Part shown: in pieces, positions 21,667-30,967 of the stretch
Position numbering within the stretch: position 1 is the stretch's first letter
Layout of the letters: every line of letters begins with the position of its first letter
From: Mesorhizobium sp. CU3
GTDB lineage: Bacteria; Pseudomonadota; Alphaproteobacteria; Rhizobiales; Rhizobiaceae
Assembly: GCF_006442965.1 (NCBI RefSeq)
Contig: NZ_VFWX01000002.1
Span: 248,001-312,000, forward strand
DNA length: 64,000 nt
Direction: 5' to 3'
Notes under the pieces: model-generated
Databases searched by the model: none
The model's input: only the letters and a program-made list of their open reading frames with translations
What the model was told of the DNA's origin: nothing
Made by a program: the position numbers and the translations under genes

Positions 21667-22515
21667 TCAGATGTCGAAGCTGACGACGTGGTCCATGCTC
21701 TGCGAGGGCAGAAGCTGGTCCATCTGCCGCGAAGGCTGGTCGCAGCCCGTCTCGCCGACGACTCGCGCCGGCACGCCGGCGACCGTCTTGTTGTGCGGCA
21801 CGGGCGAAAGCACGACCGAGCCCGCCGCGATCTTCGAGCAATGGCCGACCTCGATATTGCCGAGGATCTTGGCGCCGGCGCCGATCAGCACGCCGCGGCG
21901 GATTTTTGGATGACGGTCGCCATTGGCCTTGCCGGTGCCGCCCAGCGTCACGCCGTGCAGGATCGACACATCGTCCTCGATCACCGCCGTCTCGCCGACT
22001 ACGAGGCCGGTGGCGTGGTCGATAAAGATGCCCTTGCCGATGCGCGCGGCCGGATTGATGTCGGTCTGGAACACCGAGGACGACCGGCTCTGCAGGTAGA
22101 GCGCGAAGTCCCGGCGGCCCTGGTTCCACAGCCAATGCGCCAGACGATGCGTCTGGATGGCGTGAAAACCCTTGAAATAGAGCACCGGCATGATGAAGCG
22201 GTCGCAGGCCGGGTCGCGATCGTAATAGGCCTGGATGTCGACGCGCACCGTCGTGCTCCAGTCCGGATCGTCGTCGAGCATCGCCTTGAAGGTCTGGCGG
22301 ATGAGGTCTGAACCGATGTCCTGGTGATCGAGGCGCTCAGCCAACCGGTGGATGACCGTTTCCTCCAGGCTCTCCTGGTTGAGGACGGTCGAATAGAGGA
22401 AGGCCGCAAGCAGCGGATCGCGGTTCACTGCTTCCATCGCCTCGTCGCGGATCGAGCGCCAGATCGGGTCGACCGGCTGCACCGTGCTGGGGCGGGCAAT
22501 CGTAACGCTGTTCAT
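21667..22515 (-). CDS. cysE: Serine O-acetyltransferase
   Basis: A 282-residue cytoplasmic enzyme making O-acetylserine for cysteine synthesis. It has the N-terminal helical domain (to about 165) and a left-handed beta-helix of hexapeptide repeats (IGKGIFIDHATGLVVGETAVI, VSILHGVTLGGTGK, IGAGAKILGNIEVG). The catalytic His of the DHATG motif is present. The start is MNSVTIA at 22515, with GGAG seven bases upstream. The longer C-terminal tail beyond the helix is common in rhizobia. Confidence 0.95.
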   Translation of the reverse strand: MNSVTIARPSTVQPVDPIWRSIRDEAMEAVNRDPLLAAFLYSTVLNQESLEETVIHRLAERLDHQDIGSDLIRQTFKAMLDDDPDWSTTVRVDIQAYYDRDPACDRFIMPVLYFKGFHAIQTHRLAHWLWNQGRRDFALYLQSRSSSVFQTDINPAARIGKGIFIDHATGLVVGETAVIEDDVSILHGVTLGGTGKANGDRHPKIRRGVLIGAGAKILGNIEVGHCSKIAAGSVVLSPVPHNKTVAGVPARVVGETGCDQPSRQMDQLLPSQSMDHVVSFDI

Positions 22516-22716
22516 CGACGCTCTCCGGCCTTGCTCATTCTCCGGCGGCACATATAGGCCAGATCATAGCACGGTTGAACTCAATTTTCCTTAAGTAGCT
22601 GTTCAAATGGACATGGTTCACGCGAATTCAAGCCGCGATGGAAAACGAACCCTTGATCGGGGACAGGCGCCGAAACGACGCCCATCCGAGGAAAACGGCC
22701 GCGATTGCCGTCGAAG

Positions 22717-23352
22717 TCAGGTCGGCAACGCCGCGCCGGCGTGCTCGGCAACCATGTATTCGGCGTACCAGTCGGGCCAATTCGTGTCGTACTGGCCGCC
22801 GGTTCGCTTCTCGTGTTCGCCATGGGCGGCGGCCGCCCGCCGAAGTGCCGCGGCAAGCTCGGCCGACGACGCGAACACCGTGTCGCGCGCATCGATGCGC
22901 CCGGGCAGTCGCTGGGTGATCTCCTGCAGCAGCCAGCCATTGCCGTCGGGGTCGCTGAAAGTGACGAATGACGAATAGCTTTGCCCTTGCGGATGCCGGC
23001 CGCTGACCGCCGGCTGTCCAGGACCGTTGCGATGGAACACCTCGCTCGCCGCGACGCCGCGCGCAACCAGCTCGGCATGCGCCGCCTCGATGTCGTAAAC
23101 GATGAGATAGAGCACTTTGGCCGAGCCGGGCGCCGCCGGCGTCAGCCCTTTGCCGAAATGGATCGAGCATGGCGAGCCGGGTGGCGTGAACTGCACGACC
23201 CGAAACGCATCGCCGACGACGAAATCGGCGTCGAGCCGCCATCCGAGGCCTGCATAGAAATTCTTCGACCGGTCGACATCCGACACGGGGATGACGACAG
23301 CCTCCAGCTTCATGTCGATCGTGCCTAATTTCGCCTTTTCGGTGCTGGTCAT
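22717..23352 (-). CDS. VOC (glyoxalase/bleomycin resistance) family protein
   Basis: A 211-residue protein with an N-terminal glyoxalase-fold domain (EAVVIPVSDVDRSKNFYAGLGW, then PDGNGWLLQEI). The last about 70 residues are an additional helical, Ala-rich segment (SSAELAAALRRAAAAHGEHEKRTGG) not part of the fold. AGGAG precedes ATG. Metal ligands are not clearly all present, so the activity is uncertain; family members act on small electrophiles. Confidence 0.85.
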   Translation of the reverse strand: MTSTEKAKLGTIDMKLEAVVIPVSDVDRSKNFYAGLGWRLDADFVVGDAFRVVQFTPPGSPCSIHFGKGLTPAAPGSAKVLYLIVYDIEAAHAELVARGVAASEVFHRNGPGQPAVSGRHPQGQSYSSFVTFSDPDGNGWLLQEITQRLPGRIDARDTVFASSAELAAALRRAAAAHGEHEKRTGGQYDTNWPDWYAEYMVAEHAGAALPT

Positions 23353-23501
23353 GCCAAACTCCTCCGGTTTGAGTGACGAGGCAGCTTCCGGCGGTGATGC
23401 CGTCTGGTCAACCGGTTTGCCGATGCCGGCTGGCCTTTACGGCGAGCCTGGGCGACAGTCCCCCTGCCGCGCGCCATGCGTCGCCCCGTGAAAGGTCCGC
23501 C

Positions 23502-24107
23502 ATGCAAGAAGCCTTGATCGACGAAGCGCTGAAGGGCGAGCTCTCCGAGCTCTACCAGGCCGAGGATCGGCACTACCACAGCCTCGCCCACATCCAGGCC
23601 ATGCTGGCACTGGCTGACGAATACCGGAGCCTGCTCGATGACCCGGGCGCCGTCGAGGCAGCCATCTGGTTCCACGATGCCATCTATGACAGCCGCGCCA
23701 AGGACAATGAGGCGAAAAGCGCCGAACTGGCCCAAAAACGACTGGCCGGCCGCGCCGATCCCCACCGCCTCGAGCGTATTACAGCCATGATCAACGCCAC
23801 CGCCACGCACCAACTGCCGCCTTTTCGCGACGAGGATGCGCTCAACGACGCAGCCTTCCTGCTCGACATGGATTTGGCGATCCTCGGCGCCGAACCCGCG
23901 GCGTTCGATGCTTACGAGAAGGCGGTCCGGCTGGAATATGGCTGGGTGGAGGAGCCGATGTGGCGCGCCGGCCGCGCGGCGGTCCTGCAGAATTTCATCG
24001 CCCGGCCACATATCTTCTACACCGACGAGTTCCGGCGGCGTTTCGAGCCTCGGGCAAGGCAGAATTTAGAGCGCTCGCTTGCAGCGCTGCAGCCCGACAA
24101 AGCCTAA
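23502..24107 (+). CDS. Predicted metal-dependent HD-superfamily phosphohydrolase
   Basis: A 201-residue protein of the HD group with H...HD residues (HYHSLAHI, AIWFHDAIYD) near residues 23 and 53. AAAGG precedes ATG 23502; the longer frame to 23373 is not supported. The family is often annotated from a wrong receptor-subunit name; a small hydrolase is more likely. The substrate is unknown. It overlaps the convergent acetyltransferase gene by four bases at the 3' end. Confidence 0.82.
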   Translation: MQEALIDEALKGELSELYQAEDRHYHSLAHIQAMLALADEYRSLLDDPGAVEAAIWFHDAIYDSRAKDNEAKSAELAQKRLAGRADPHRLERITAMINATATHQLPPFRDEDALNDAAFLLDMDLAILGAEPAAFDAYEKAVRLEYGWVEEPMWRAGRAAVLQNFIARPHIFYTDEFRRRFEPRARQNLERSLAALQPDKA

Positions 24108-24604
24108 ACCGGAAAAGTCTCCATCCGCCGCGCATAGGCTCTGAATCCCGCGCGCTCATAGACCGATTGAGCGGCCGGATGGTCATGCGTATCGGTGTGA
24201 AGCCAGATCCGTTCCGGCCGGTGCGACCACGCTGCGCTGAGCGACCGGTCGAGCAGGAACGGCCCAAGTCGGCGTCCTTGAAAGGCCGGGACCAGCCCGA
24301 AATGCACGAGTTCGACGGCCGGCTGGCCGACATTGTTGAACTCGCAGAAGCCAGCGGCTTCGCCGCCGACGCGCAGCACGTGGATATGCGTGGCGTCGCC
24401 GGCAAGCAGTGTTTCCAGCTCCGCCTTGGGCATGCGCAGACGCTGGTCCCACTGCACCGGTCCGCCGACGGCACGGTAGAGGTCGACATAGCTCGAAAGA
24501 TCGAGCTTCTCGCACGCAACGACAGCGTCAGGCACAGGCGCTGCGAGCGGCGCGCCAGACGGCGGCGCGAGCATCTCCATATAAGTGACCAGAAGATCGA
24601 CCAT
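24104..24604 (-). CDS. GNAT-family N-acetyltransferase
   Basis: A 166-residue GCN5-type acetyltransferase. The acetyl-CoA loop appears as LVPAFQGRRLGPFLL (the Q/RxxGxG/A variant) and the C-terminal beta-strand motif as SVYERAGFRAYAR. Substrate unknown. It has a weak ribosome binding site and is convergent with the HD gene, overlapping by four bases. Confidence 0.85.
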   Translation of the reverse strand: MVDLLVTYMEMLAPPSGAPLAAPVPDAVVACEKLDLSSYVDLYRAVGGPVQWDQRLRMPKAELETLLAGDATHIHVLRVGGEAAGFCEFNNVGQPAVELVHFGLVPAFQGRRLGPFLLDRSLSAAWSHRPERIWLHTDTHDHPAAQSVYERAGFRAYARRMETFPV

Positions 24605-24627
24605 GATCGAACGCGCCCGCCCTGCGC

Positions 24628-25395
24628 TCAGAGCGGGTTTTCGGCGTAGAATTCCAGCACGCGCTGCTTAAAACTCTTGTCGCCGACGGCGAGCATGTGG
24701 TCGCGGCCCTCGATGTGGAAGGCTTTGGCGTTCGGCATCAGCGCGGCCAACTCGTCCGGCGAGCCGCCGATGTCGTCCTTGGTGCCGACAGCGATCAGCG
24801 TCGGCTGGGCGATGCGGGCCATGTCGTCCTCGCTGAGCAGTTCGCGCGAGGTGGCGATGCAGGCCGCGAGCGCGCGCCGGTCGCTGCGCGTCTGGTCGGC
24901 GAAGGCGCGGAACGAGCGGCCGCGCGGATGCGTGGTTTGCGCGGGGTCTTCCGCCAAAAGCGCGGCGGCGATCGGATCCCAGTCGCCGACGCCGTCGACC
25001 ATGCCGATGCCGAGGCCGCCGAACACCAGCGTCGCTACCTTCTGCGGATCTGACAATGCCAGGAAAGCCGAGACGCGCGCGCCCATCGAATAGCCCATGA
25101 CATGCGCCCGCTCGATGCCGAGATGGTCGAGCAAAGCCGAGGCGTCTGACGCCATCTTGGCCGGCGTATAGTCGGCCTCGTCATAGCTCTTCGACGACGA
25201 GCCGTGGCCACGATGGTCGAAGGCGATCGCCCAGTAGCCGGCATCGTTCAGCGTCTTGAACCAGCCGGGCGACACCCAGTTGACATAGTGGCTCGACGCA
25301 AAGCCGTGGATCATCAACACCGGGTCGCCCTGCCCCGATGCCGGCTGGCGGTCGAGAAAGGCAAGCTCGAAGCCGTCATGCGAGAGGAACTGCAT
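24628..25395 (-). CDS. Alpha/beta-fold hydrolase
   Basis: A 255-residue cytoplasmic hydrolase. Oxyanion HGF (MIHGFASSHY), nucleophile Ser in HVMGYSMGARV, and the C-terminal His in IEGRDHMLA. ATG 25395 is chosen; a TTG two codons earlier is possible. It sits in a small same-strand run with the DUF192 gene. Substrate unknown. Confidence 0.9.
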   Translation of the reverse strand: MQFLSHDGFELAFLDRQPASGQGDPVLMIHGFASSHYVNWVSPGWFKTLNDAGYWAIAFDHRGHGSSSKSYDEADYTPAKMASDASALLDHLGIERAHVMGYSMGARVSAFLALSDPQKVATLVFGGLGIGMVDGVGDWDPIAAALLAEDPAQTTHPRGRSFRAFADQTRSDRRALAACIATSRELLSEDDMARIAQPTLIAVGTKDDIGGSPDELAALMPNAKAFHIEGRDHMLAVGDKSFKQRVLEFYAENPL

Positions 25396-25407
25396 CGCCA
25401 AAAAAAC

Positions 25408-25908
25408 TCAGTTGGAACCGGATGCGGCGACGATCGCCGGATGGCGCAGCTGATCGCCCTCCTCGATGCCGTCCTTGGCGGCGATACCGGCCTTGAGCTC
25501 GAGCACGTATTTGACGATCGTGCCCGGCGCGATGATTGCTTCGGATTCCGGCTCGCCGCGCCGGATCGCATTGATCCTGCCGTCCGCGCCGATGAAGACG
25601 ATGTCGAGCGGCATCGGCGTGTTCTTCATCCAGAAAGCCACTTGGTCGGCCTTGTCGAAGACGAACAGCATGCCGTGATCGTCCGCCATGCTTTGGCGAA
25701 ACATAAGGCCCGCCTCGCGCTCGGCGGATGTATCGGCGATTTCAATCGAGAAGGAACGTTCGCCGGAACCGGTCGCCACAACCAGCCGCGCCGGATCTAC
25801 CGGCAGCAGCATCGCATCCGCCGCGCTTGGTCTCAGGCCGCTGAAATAGGCGGCGAAAACAATCGCCACGCAAAGCGCGCCTGTAGTCAACCAGTTGCGG
25901 TAAGCCAT
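25408..25908 (-). CDS. DUF192-family exported protein
   Basis: A 166-residue protein with an N-terminal membrane/signal segment (LTTGALCVAIVFAAYFSG) and a DUF192 domain with the conserved GLMFRQSM, MLFVFDKADQVAFWMKNT and PLDIVFI signatures. It is exported to the periplasm. The role of the family is unclear. Start at 25908 has GAGG seven bases upstream; the in-frame extension to 26427 runs antisense through other sequence and is spurious. Confidence 0.9.
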   Translation of the reverse strand: MAYRNWLTTGALCVAIVFAAYFSGLRPSAADAMLLPVDPARLVVATGSGERSFSIEIADTSAEREAGLMFRQSMADDHGMLFVFDKADQVAFWMKNTPMPLDIVFIGADGRINAIRRGEPESEAIIAPGTIVKYVLELKAGIAAKDGIEEGDQLRHPAIVAASGSN

Positions 25909-26021
25909 GTGATACCTCGTGCAAGCTCGTCCTAAACCATGTTCCTCGGGAGTGGAACCGGGTTTTCGGACAAGACGATGCCGCCAGCGCAAAAGGCCTT
26001 TCCGACCGTTCTGGAAAGACC

Positions 26022-26615
26022 TCAGTGCGAGACCGACAAGGTACCCATATCGGGGTGGATTTCGGCCGCCATAAGGCCTTTGTCGCCGCGCCCGAAACGC
26101 ACCAGCACGACCTGGCCGGGCCTGAGCTCGGTGATGCCGTAGCGTCGCAGCGTCTCCATATGGACGAAGATGTCCTCCGTGCCGTCGCCCCGGGTCAGGA
26201 AGCCGAAACCTTTGGTGCGGTTGAACCACTTGACCAGCGCGCGTTCGAGGCCGCTCTCGGCGGTCACGGTCACATGCGTGCGCTGCTCCTGCTCCGCCGG
26301 ATGAATGGCGGTCGAGGCGTCCATCGACAGAACGCGGAAGGCCTGCAGGCCGCGTTCGCCCTGCTTGACGAGACAAACCACGCGTGCACCCTCGAGCGCC
26401 GTCTGGAAGCCGTCCCGTCGAAGACAAGTCACATGGAGGAGAATGTCACCCGAGACGCCGTCATCGGGAAGAATGAAACCGTAGCCCTTGGCCACGTCGA
26501 ACCATTTGATAGCGCCTGCGATTTCGACAAGGTCGGCCGAGTCGCCGCCGCTGTCCTTCTGCAAGGCGTCGTCAAGGCTTCCGTCCCGCCTCGTGAAAGA
26601 GGCTTTTTCCCCCAT
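26022..26615 (-). CDS. Double cold-shock-domain protein
   Basis: A 197-residue protein with two cold-shock domains: residues about 33-100 ([24 protein letters not shown]) and 125-190 ([24 protein letters not shown]). These bind single-stranded nucleic acid. The two-domain layout is typical of alphaproteobacteria. GGGGG lies seven bases before the ATG. No terminator was recognised after the stop. Confidence 0.92.
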   Translation of the reverse strand: MGEKASFTRRDGSLDDALQKDSGGDSADLVEIAGAIKWFDVAKGYGFILPDDGVSGDILLHVTCLRRDGFQTALEGARVVCLVKQGERGLQAFRVLSMDASTAIHPAEQEQRTHVTVTAESGLERALVKWFNRTKGFGFLTRGDGTEDIFVHMETLRRYGITELRPGQVVLVRFGRGDKGLMAAEIHPDMGTLSVSH

Positions 26616-26872
26616 AAGAATGCCCCCTTTTTCAACTAAAACCGCAACTGATTCTTGGCTTCAGCTTAACACTGCGGCTTCCGGGGTGTGCAAGGCCTGA
26701 CGTGCCTTTTTTCACCGTTGATCACCGGAAACACGGAAAAGTTGTTTGCCGGCACTGTCTCGCCAGGATTGACCGGGTCGAAATCCACCGCTCCGCCGGC
26801 ATTGTCGCACGATTGCCCTTTCGCGAGGCGGCTCCTATGGTGCGCCGCAATCCAACCTCCGAGGAAGCCGTC

Positions 26873-27313
26873 ATGCGCTATCTGCACACAATGGTCCGCG
26901 TCGCCAATGTCGAGCAATCGCTCGATTTCTACTGCAACAAGCTCGGCCTCAAGGAAGTGCGCCGCTACGAGAACGAGCAGGGCCGCTACACGCTGATCTT
27001 CCTCGCCGCCTCGGAAGACGAAAAGAGCGGCATCGACGACAAGGCGCCGTTGGTCGAGCTGACCTACAACTGGGATCCGGAAGACTACAAGGGCGGCCGC
27101 AATTTCGGCCACCTCGCCTATGAGGTCGACGACATCTACGCCACCTGCCAGAAGCTGATGGACAATGGCGTCACCATCAACCGGCCGCCGCGCGACGGCA
27201 ACATGGCCTTCATCCGCTCGCCGGATGGCATCTCGATCGAGTTGCTGCAGAAAGGCCCGGCCCAGGCCAAGGCCGAACCCTGGGCCTCGATGCCGAACAC
27301 GGGCGCCTGGTAG
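26873..27313 (+). CDS. gloA: Lactoylglutathione lyase (glyoxalase I)
   Basis: A 146-residue metalloenzyme detoxifying methylglyoxal. Likely metal ligands are His in [10 protein letters not shown], Glu in LVELTYNW, His in [10 protein letters not shown] and Glu in ISIELLQK. Start 26873 has GAGGA upstream; the longer frame to 26702 adds a non-homologous tail. It is a single gene, followed by the DUF2218 gene. Confidence 0.93.
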   Translation: MRYLHTMVRVANVEQSLDFYCNKLGLKEVRRYENEQGRYTLIFLAASEDEKSGIDDKAPLVELTYNWDPEDYKGGRNFGHLAYEVDDIYATCQKLMDNGVTINRPPRDGNMAFIRSPDGISIELLQKGPAQAKAEPWASMPNTGAW

Positions 27314-27449
27314 CGATCACACCATCTTGAAGCGAGGCGGCCGGGGTAAAAGCCGGCCGCCTTTGCGTTTTGAACAAAGCCACCTATCTAAGCGGTCATC
27401 GCGCCCAGCCGACAGCCAGCGCTCCAAGCGATCCCAGGAGAACTTCTTC

Positions 27450-27740
27450 ATGCCCTCAAGCCGCGCCGATGTCGCCACCGAACACGCCAGCCGCTACCTG
27501 CAGCAGCTCTGCAAGCACTGGGCACACAAATTCCCCGTCGAGTTCGACCCGCAGCACGGCACCATCGAGCTGACATCGTTGGGCCGCACCGTCATGGATG
27601 CCGATGCCACCACGCTACACATCGCGGTCGCCGCCAATGATGCCGCCTCGCTCGAACGGCTGGAGACGGTCGTCGCCGACCACATCAAGCGCTTCGCCTT
27701 CCGCGAGGAACTGACCTTCGACTGGCAGAAGGCCGCCTGA
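27450..27740 (+). CDS. DUF2218-family protein
   Basis: A 96-residue protein of a bacterial domain of unknown function, with LCKHWAHKF near residue 20 and a compact alpha/beta pattern. AGGAG lies nine bases before ATG. Its relatives often sit next to iron-siderophore genes, but none is here. It is convergent with the DUF1697 gene. Confidence 0.85.
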   Translation: MPSSRADVATEHASRYLQQLCKHWAHKFPVEFDPQHGTIELTSLGRTVMDADATTLHIAVAANDAASLERLETVVADHIKRFAFREELTFDWQKAA

Positions 27741-27750
27741 ACGGACCTCG

Positions 27751-28296
27751 TCAGGCCTTCGAGGCCATTTCGAGCAAGGCAAGCACGCTGCGCCAGTTGC
27801 GCGCCGTACCCGGCACTTTGAGCGTGCGCGGGATGAGATTGGCGAACACCGATTTGCCGAGCCCGTCCGGCGCATGCAAATAAAGCACGTCGCCCTTGAT
27901 CTCGAAGCGTTCGGGGCCGGTGCATTTGTCCGCCAGGCGCTTTTCCTCCTCGGCCGTCGGCTCGCGCTCCAGCGCATAGGCATGCAGCTTGGTCGGCTCG
28001 CCGGCGACTTCCGGATAGGGATTGTCCTTCACCAGCCGCTTGAACCAGCCCGCATCGCGCACCATGATGCGCGAAGCAAAACCCCACTTCTGCTCGAAGG
28101 CCGCTTCCAGCTCCGCGGTCAGCGCGGCCGCGTCGCCCTTCTCCGCTCGGAACACGACATTGCCGCTCTGCACATAGGTCGCGACATCGCTGAAGCCGAG
28201 GCTTTCGAAGAACGACTTCAGCTCCGCCATCTTGACCATGCGGTTGCCGCCGACATTGATGCCGGAAAACAGCGCCACGAAGACCTTCGCGCTCAT
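27751..28296 (-). CDS. DUF1697-family protein
   Basis: A 181-residue conserved protein with the family signature VALFSGINVGGNRMVKMAEL and YVQSGNVVFRAE. Function unknown. Its ATG overlaps the ilvA stop (ATGA), so it is co-translated with threonine deaminase. Confidence 0.9.
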   Translation of the reverse strand: MSAKVFVALFSGINVGGNRMVKMAELKSFFESLGFSDVATYVQSGNVVFRAEKGDAAALTAELEAAFEQKWGFASRIMVRDAGWFKRLVKDNPYPEVAGEPTKLHAYALEREPTAEEEKRLADKCTGPERFEIKGDVLYLHAPDGLGKSVFANLIPRTLKVPGTARNWRSVLALLEMASKA

Positions 28297-29549
28297 ATGA
28301 TGAACCCGGCCAGCGTCTCGTTGTCCGTGATGTCCTGATACTGCACGCCCTCGGCGTCGAAATTAGCTTTCAAGAGATCGAAATTACGCCGGTCCTTGGT
28401 CTCGATGCCGATCAGCACCGAGCCGAAATTACGTGCCGACTTTTTAAGATATTCGAAGCGGGCGATGTCGTCGTCGGGGCCGAGCATCTCGAGGAAGTCA
28501 CGCAGCGCCCCCGGACGCTGCGGAAAGCGGATGATGAAGTATTTCTTCAGTCCTTCGAAGCGCAGCGCCCGCTCCTTCACGTCGGGCAGCCGCTCGAAGT
28601 CGAAATTGCCGCCCGAGACGACGGCGACGATGGTCTTGCCCCTGATCTCCTTGCGTGAGAAATCCTTGAGCGCGTCGATGGCCAGCGCGCCTGCCGGCTC
28701 CAGCACCACGCCCTCGACATTGAGCATCTCGATCATGGTGGCGCAGAGCCGGTTCTCGGGGATGAGCCGGACAGCGTCGGCGGTGAACTCCCTGAGATAG
28801 GGCAACGGCTCGCGGCCGATCTCGGCCACCGCCGCGCCGTCGACGAAATTGTCGACCTTGGCGAGCTTGACGCGCTTGCCGCTCGCCAGGCTCTCGCGCA
28901 GGCTTGGCGCGCCTGCCGGCTCGCAAAAGACGAAGCGCGCGTCGCGATGCTGGTCGGCGAAATAATGCGTGACGCCGGCGGCTAGCCCGCCACCGCCGAC
29001 CGGCAGCATGACGATGTCGGGCATGCGCCCGCCCGGCATCTGAGCGGCGATCTCATAAGCGACCGTCGCCTGGCCCTCGATGATGTCCTTGTGGTCGAAG
29101 GGCGGCACCATATGCGCGCCCGAACTCTCGGTGAATTCGAAGGCGGCGCGGTAGCAATCGTCGAAGAAGTCGCCGACCAGCCTGATCTCGACGAAATCGC
29201 CGCCGAACAGCCGCGTCTTATCGATCTTCTGCTGCGGCGTCGTCACCGGCATGAAGACGACGCCCTTCTTGCCGAAATGCCGGCAGACGAAGGCAAAGCC
29301 CTGCGCGTGATTGCCGGCGGAGGCGCAGACGAACAGCTCGGCATTGTTGCCGGCGGCGAGCGCCTTGCGGAAGAAATTGAAGGCGCCGCGGATCTTGTAG
29401 GAGCGCACCGGCGTCAAATCCTCGCGCTTCAAAAGGATGCGGGCGCCGGTCTTCTTCGACAGATAGTCGTTCTCCTGCAGCGGCGTTTCCGGGAAAATCC
29501 CGCGGATTGCCTCGGCGGCGGCCGCAACCCGGGCGGAGAAGCTGGTCAC
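28293..29549 (-). CDS. ilvA: Threonine ammonia-lyase
   Basis: A 418-residue PLP enzyme that deaminates threonine to 2-oxobutanoate for isoleucine synthesis. The PLP lysine lies in RSYKIRGAFN, the phosphate loop in VGGGGLAAG, and a C-terminal ACT-like regulatory domain follows residue 335 (RFPQRPGALRDFLEML). This is the medium-length form. It starts with GTG, with GAGGA eight bases upstream. Confidence 0.95.
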   Translation of the reverse strand: MTSFSARVAAAAEAIRGIFPETPLQENDYLSKKTGARILLKREDLTPVRSYKIRGAFNFFRKALAAGNNAELFVCASAGNHAQGFAFVCRHFGKKGVVFMPVTTPQQKIDKTRLFGGDFVEIRLVGDFFDDCYRAAFEFTESSGAHMVPPFDHKDIIEGQATVAYEIAAQMPGGRMPDIVMLPVGGGGLAAGVTHYFADQHRDARFVFCEPAGAPSLRESLASGKRVKLAKVDNFVDGAAVAEIGREPLPYLREFTADAVRLIPENRLCATMIEMLNVEGVVLEPAGALAIDALKDFSRKEIRGKTIVAVVSGGNFDFERLPDVKERALRFEGLKKYFIIRFPQRPGALRDFLEMLGPDDDIARFEYLKKSARNFGSVLIGIETKDRRNFDLLKANFDAEGVQYQDITDNETLAGFII

Positions 29550-29747
29550 TGTAAGGTCCTCATTTCGTTCTTGGGCGGCATGCGCCCCGATCCTGTACGC
29601 CGGCTTCGCCGACGATAGGCCTTCCTGACGCCGTTTTGGCTTTCGCGCAACAGTGGCGCCGCCGATGCCGCGATCGGACCGGATTTTCTCCGGACACGAC
29701 TTACTTTAGCCGCACTTGGCCTGTCGGGGAGGTTTCCGCGGAGGTGG

Positions 29748-30857
29748 ATGGCCGATCGTGGCCGGAGTGGATTTGTCGACGTGCATTTGAAGACGTTTTT
29801 GATCATTGCCCTTTCCCTGCTGATGGCGGGCTGCGCGGGCCATAAGACGCAGGAGATCCTTGGCAGTGTCGTCGTGCCGACGCAGGCGACGGAGATCGCC
29901 GGCAACCACTCGATCTTCATCGCCACCACGCGTAAGGCTTCAAACGATCCGAACAAGGTGTTCGACGGGGAACGCTCGGCGACCCTCAACTACGCCCGCG
30001 TCAGCGTCACTGTGCCGCCGATCCACCAGACGGGCCAGATCGAACGGCGCTCGCGCGGCAAGTCGGACGACCCGACCAAATACTTCATGGCCTCCGAAAT
30101 GGTCGGCTATGACACGCAGCCGAAATTCGCCAGCGCGCTCAATGCCGATATCGCCGCCCGCGGCGGCCGCGTCATGGTTTTCGTGCATGGCTACAACACC
30201 GGTTTCGACGACGCCGTCTACCGGCTGACGCAGATCGTGCATGATTCCGGCTATCCGGGCACGCCGGTGCTGTTCTCCTGGGCCTCGGGCGCCAAGACCA
30301 CCGACTATGTCTACGACAAGGAAAGCGCCGCCGCCGCCCGCGACCAGCTCGAGGTGACGCTGCGCATGCTCGCCCAGACCGGTGCGCGGCGCATCGATAT
30401 CGTCGCCCATTCGATGGGCACCTGGGTGACGATGGAGACGCTGCGCCAGCTCGCCATCACCGGCGACCGCGACTTGAGCGGCAAGCTCGGCGACGTGGTG
30501 CTGGCCTCGCCCGACATCGACGTCGACGTCTTCAAGAGCCAGATGCGCCGCTACGGCAAGCCGGACAAGCCGTTCATCCTGCTTCTGTCGGACGATGACC
30601 GGGCGCTCAGGCTGTCCGGCCTGATCGCCGGCTCGCGGCCGCGTGTCGGCGACTACAGGGACGCCGCCGACCTCGCCTCCTACGGCGTGACGGTCGTCGA
30701 TCTCTCCAAGGTCAAGGGCACCGACAGCTTCAACCACACCAAATTCGCCGACAACCCGATGATGGTGCAGATGATTGGACAGCGGCTGCGCGAGGACGAC
30801 GGCTTTGCCAGCGACCGTGACGTGACCGACCGCATCCGCCAGCTCGCCGGTCAGTAA
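29748..30857 (+). CDS. Alpha/beta-hydrolase lipoprotein, copy 1
   Basis: A 369-residue protein of the DUF900-like esterase family. A lipobox LLMAGC marks a lipoprotein anchored in the envelope. The hydrolase core has VMVFVHGYNTGFDD (oxyanion), HSMGTW (nucleophile Ser) and ASPDIDVDVF (acid). The His is likely FNHTKFAD. The start may be ATG 29748 or GTG 29781; the latter gives a more normal lipoprotein signal. It is followed by a clear paralogue. Confidence 0.9.
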   Translation: MADRGRSGFVDVHLKTFLIIALSLLMAGCAGHKTQEILGSVVVPTQATEIAGNHSIFIATTRKASNDPNKVFDGERSATLNYARVSVTVPPIHQTGQIERRSRGKSDDPTKYFMASEMVGYDTQPKFASALNADIAARGGRVMVFVHGYNTGFDDAVYRLTQIVHDSGYPGTPVLFSWASGAKTTDYVYDKESAAAARDQLEVTLRMLAQTGARRIDIVAHSMGTWVTMETLRQLAITGDRDLSGKLGDVVLASPDIDVDVFKSQMRRYGKPDKPFILLLSDDDRALRLSGLIAGSRPRVGDYRDAADLASYGVTVVDLSKVKGTDSFNHTKFADNPMMVQMIGQRLREDDGFASDRDVTDRIRQLAGQ

Positions 30858-30967
30858 CGCGGTTGCGCGTTGCCGACCTGCATCTACTTAGAACTGGACC
30901 CGGCCGCGCTCTGGCTTTATCGGAATAGTCGGAGAGGTTTGCCGCCCTTGGGGGATCCCGGGTGACC

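Noticed and set aside
25408..26427. 339-residue version of the DUF192 gene
   Set aside because: The first half is antisense to the cold-shock gene and arginine-rich; the real start has GAGG before 25908.
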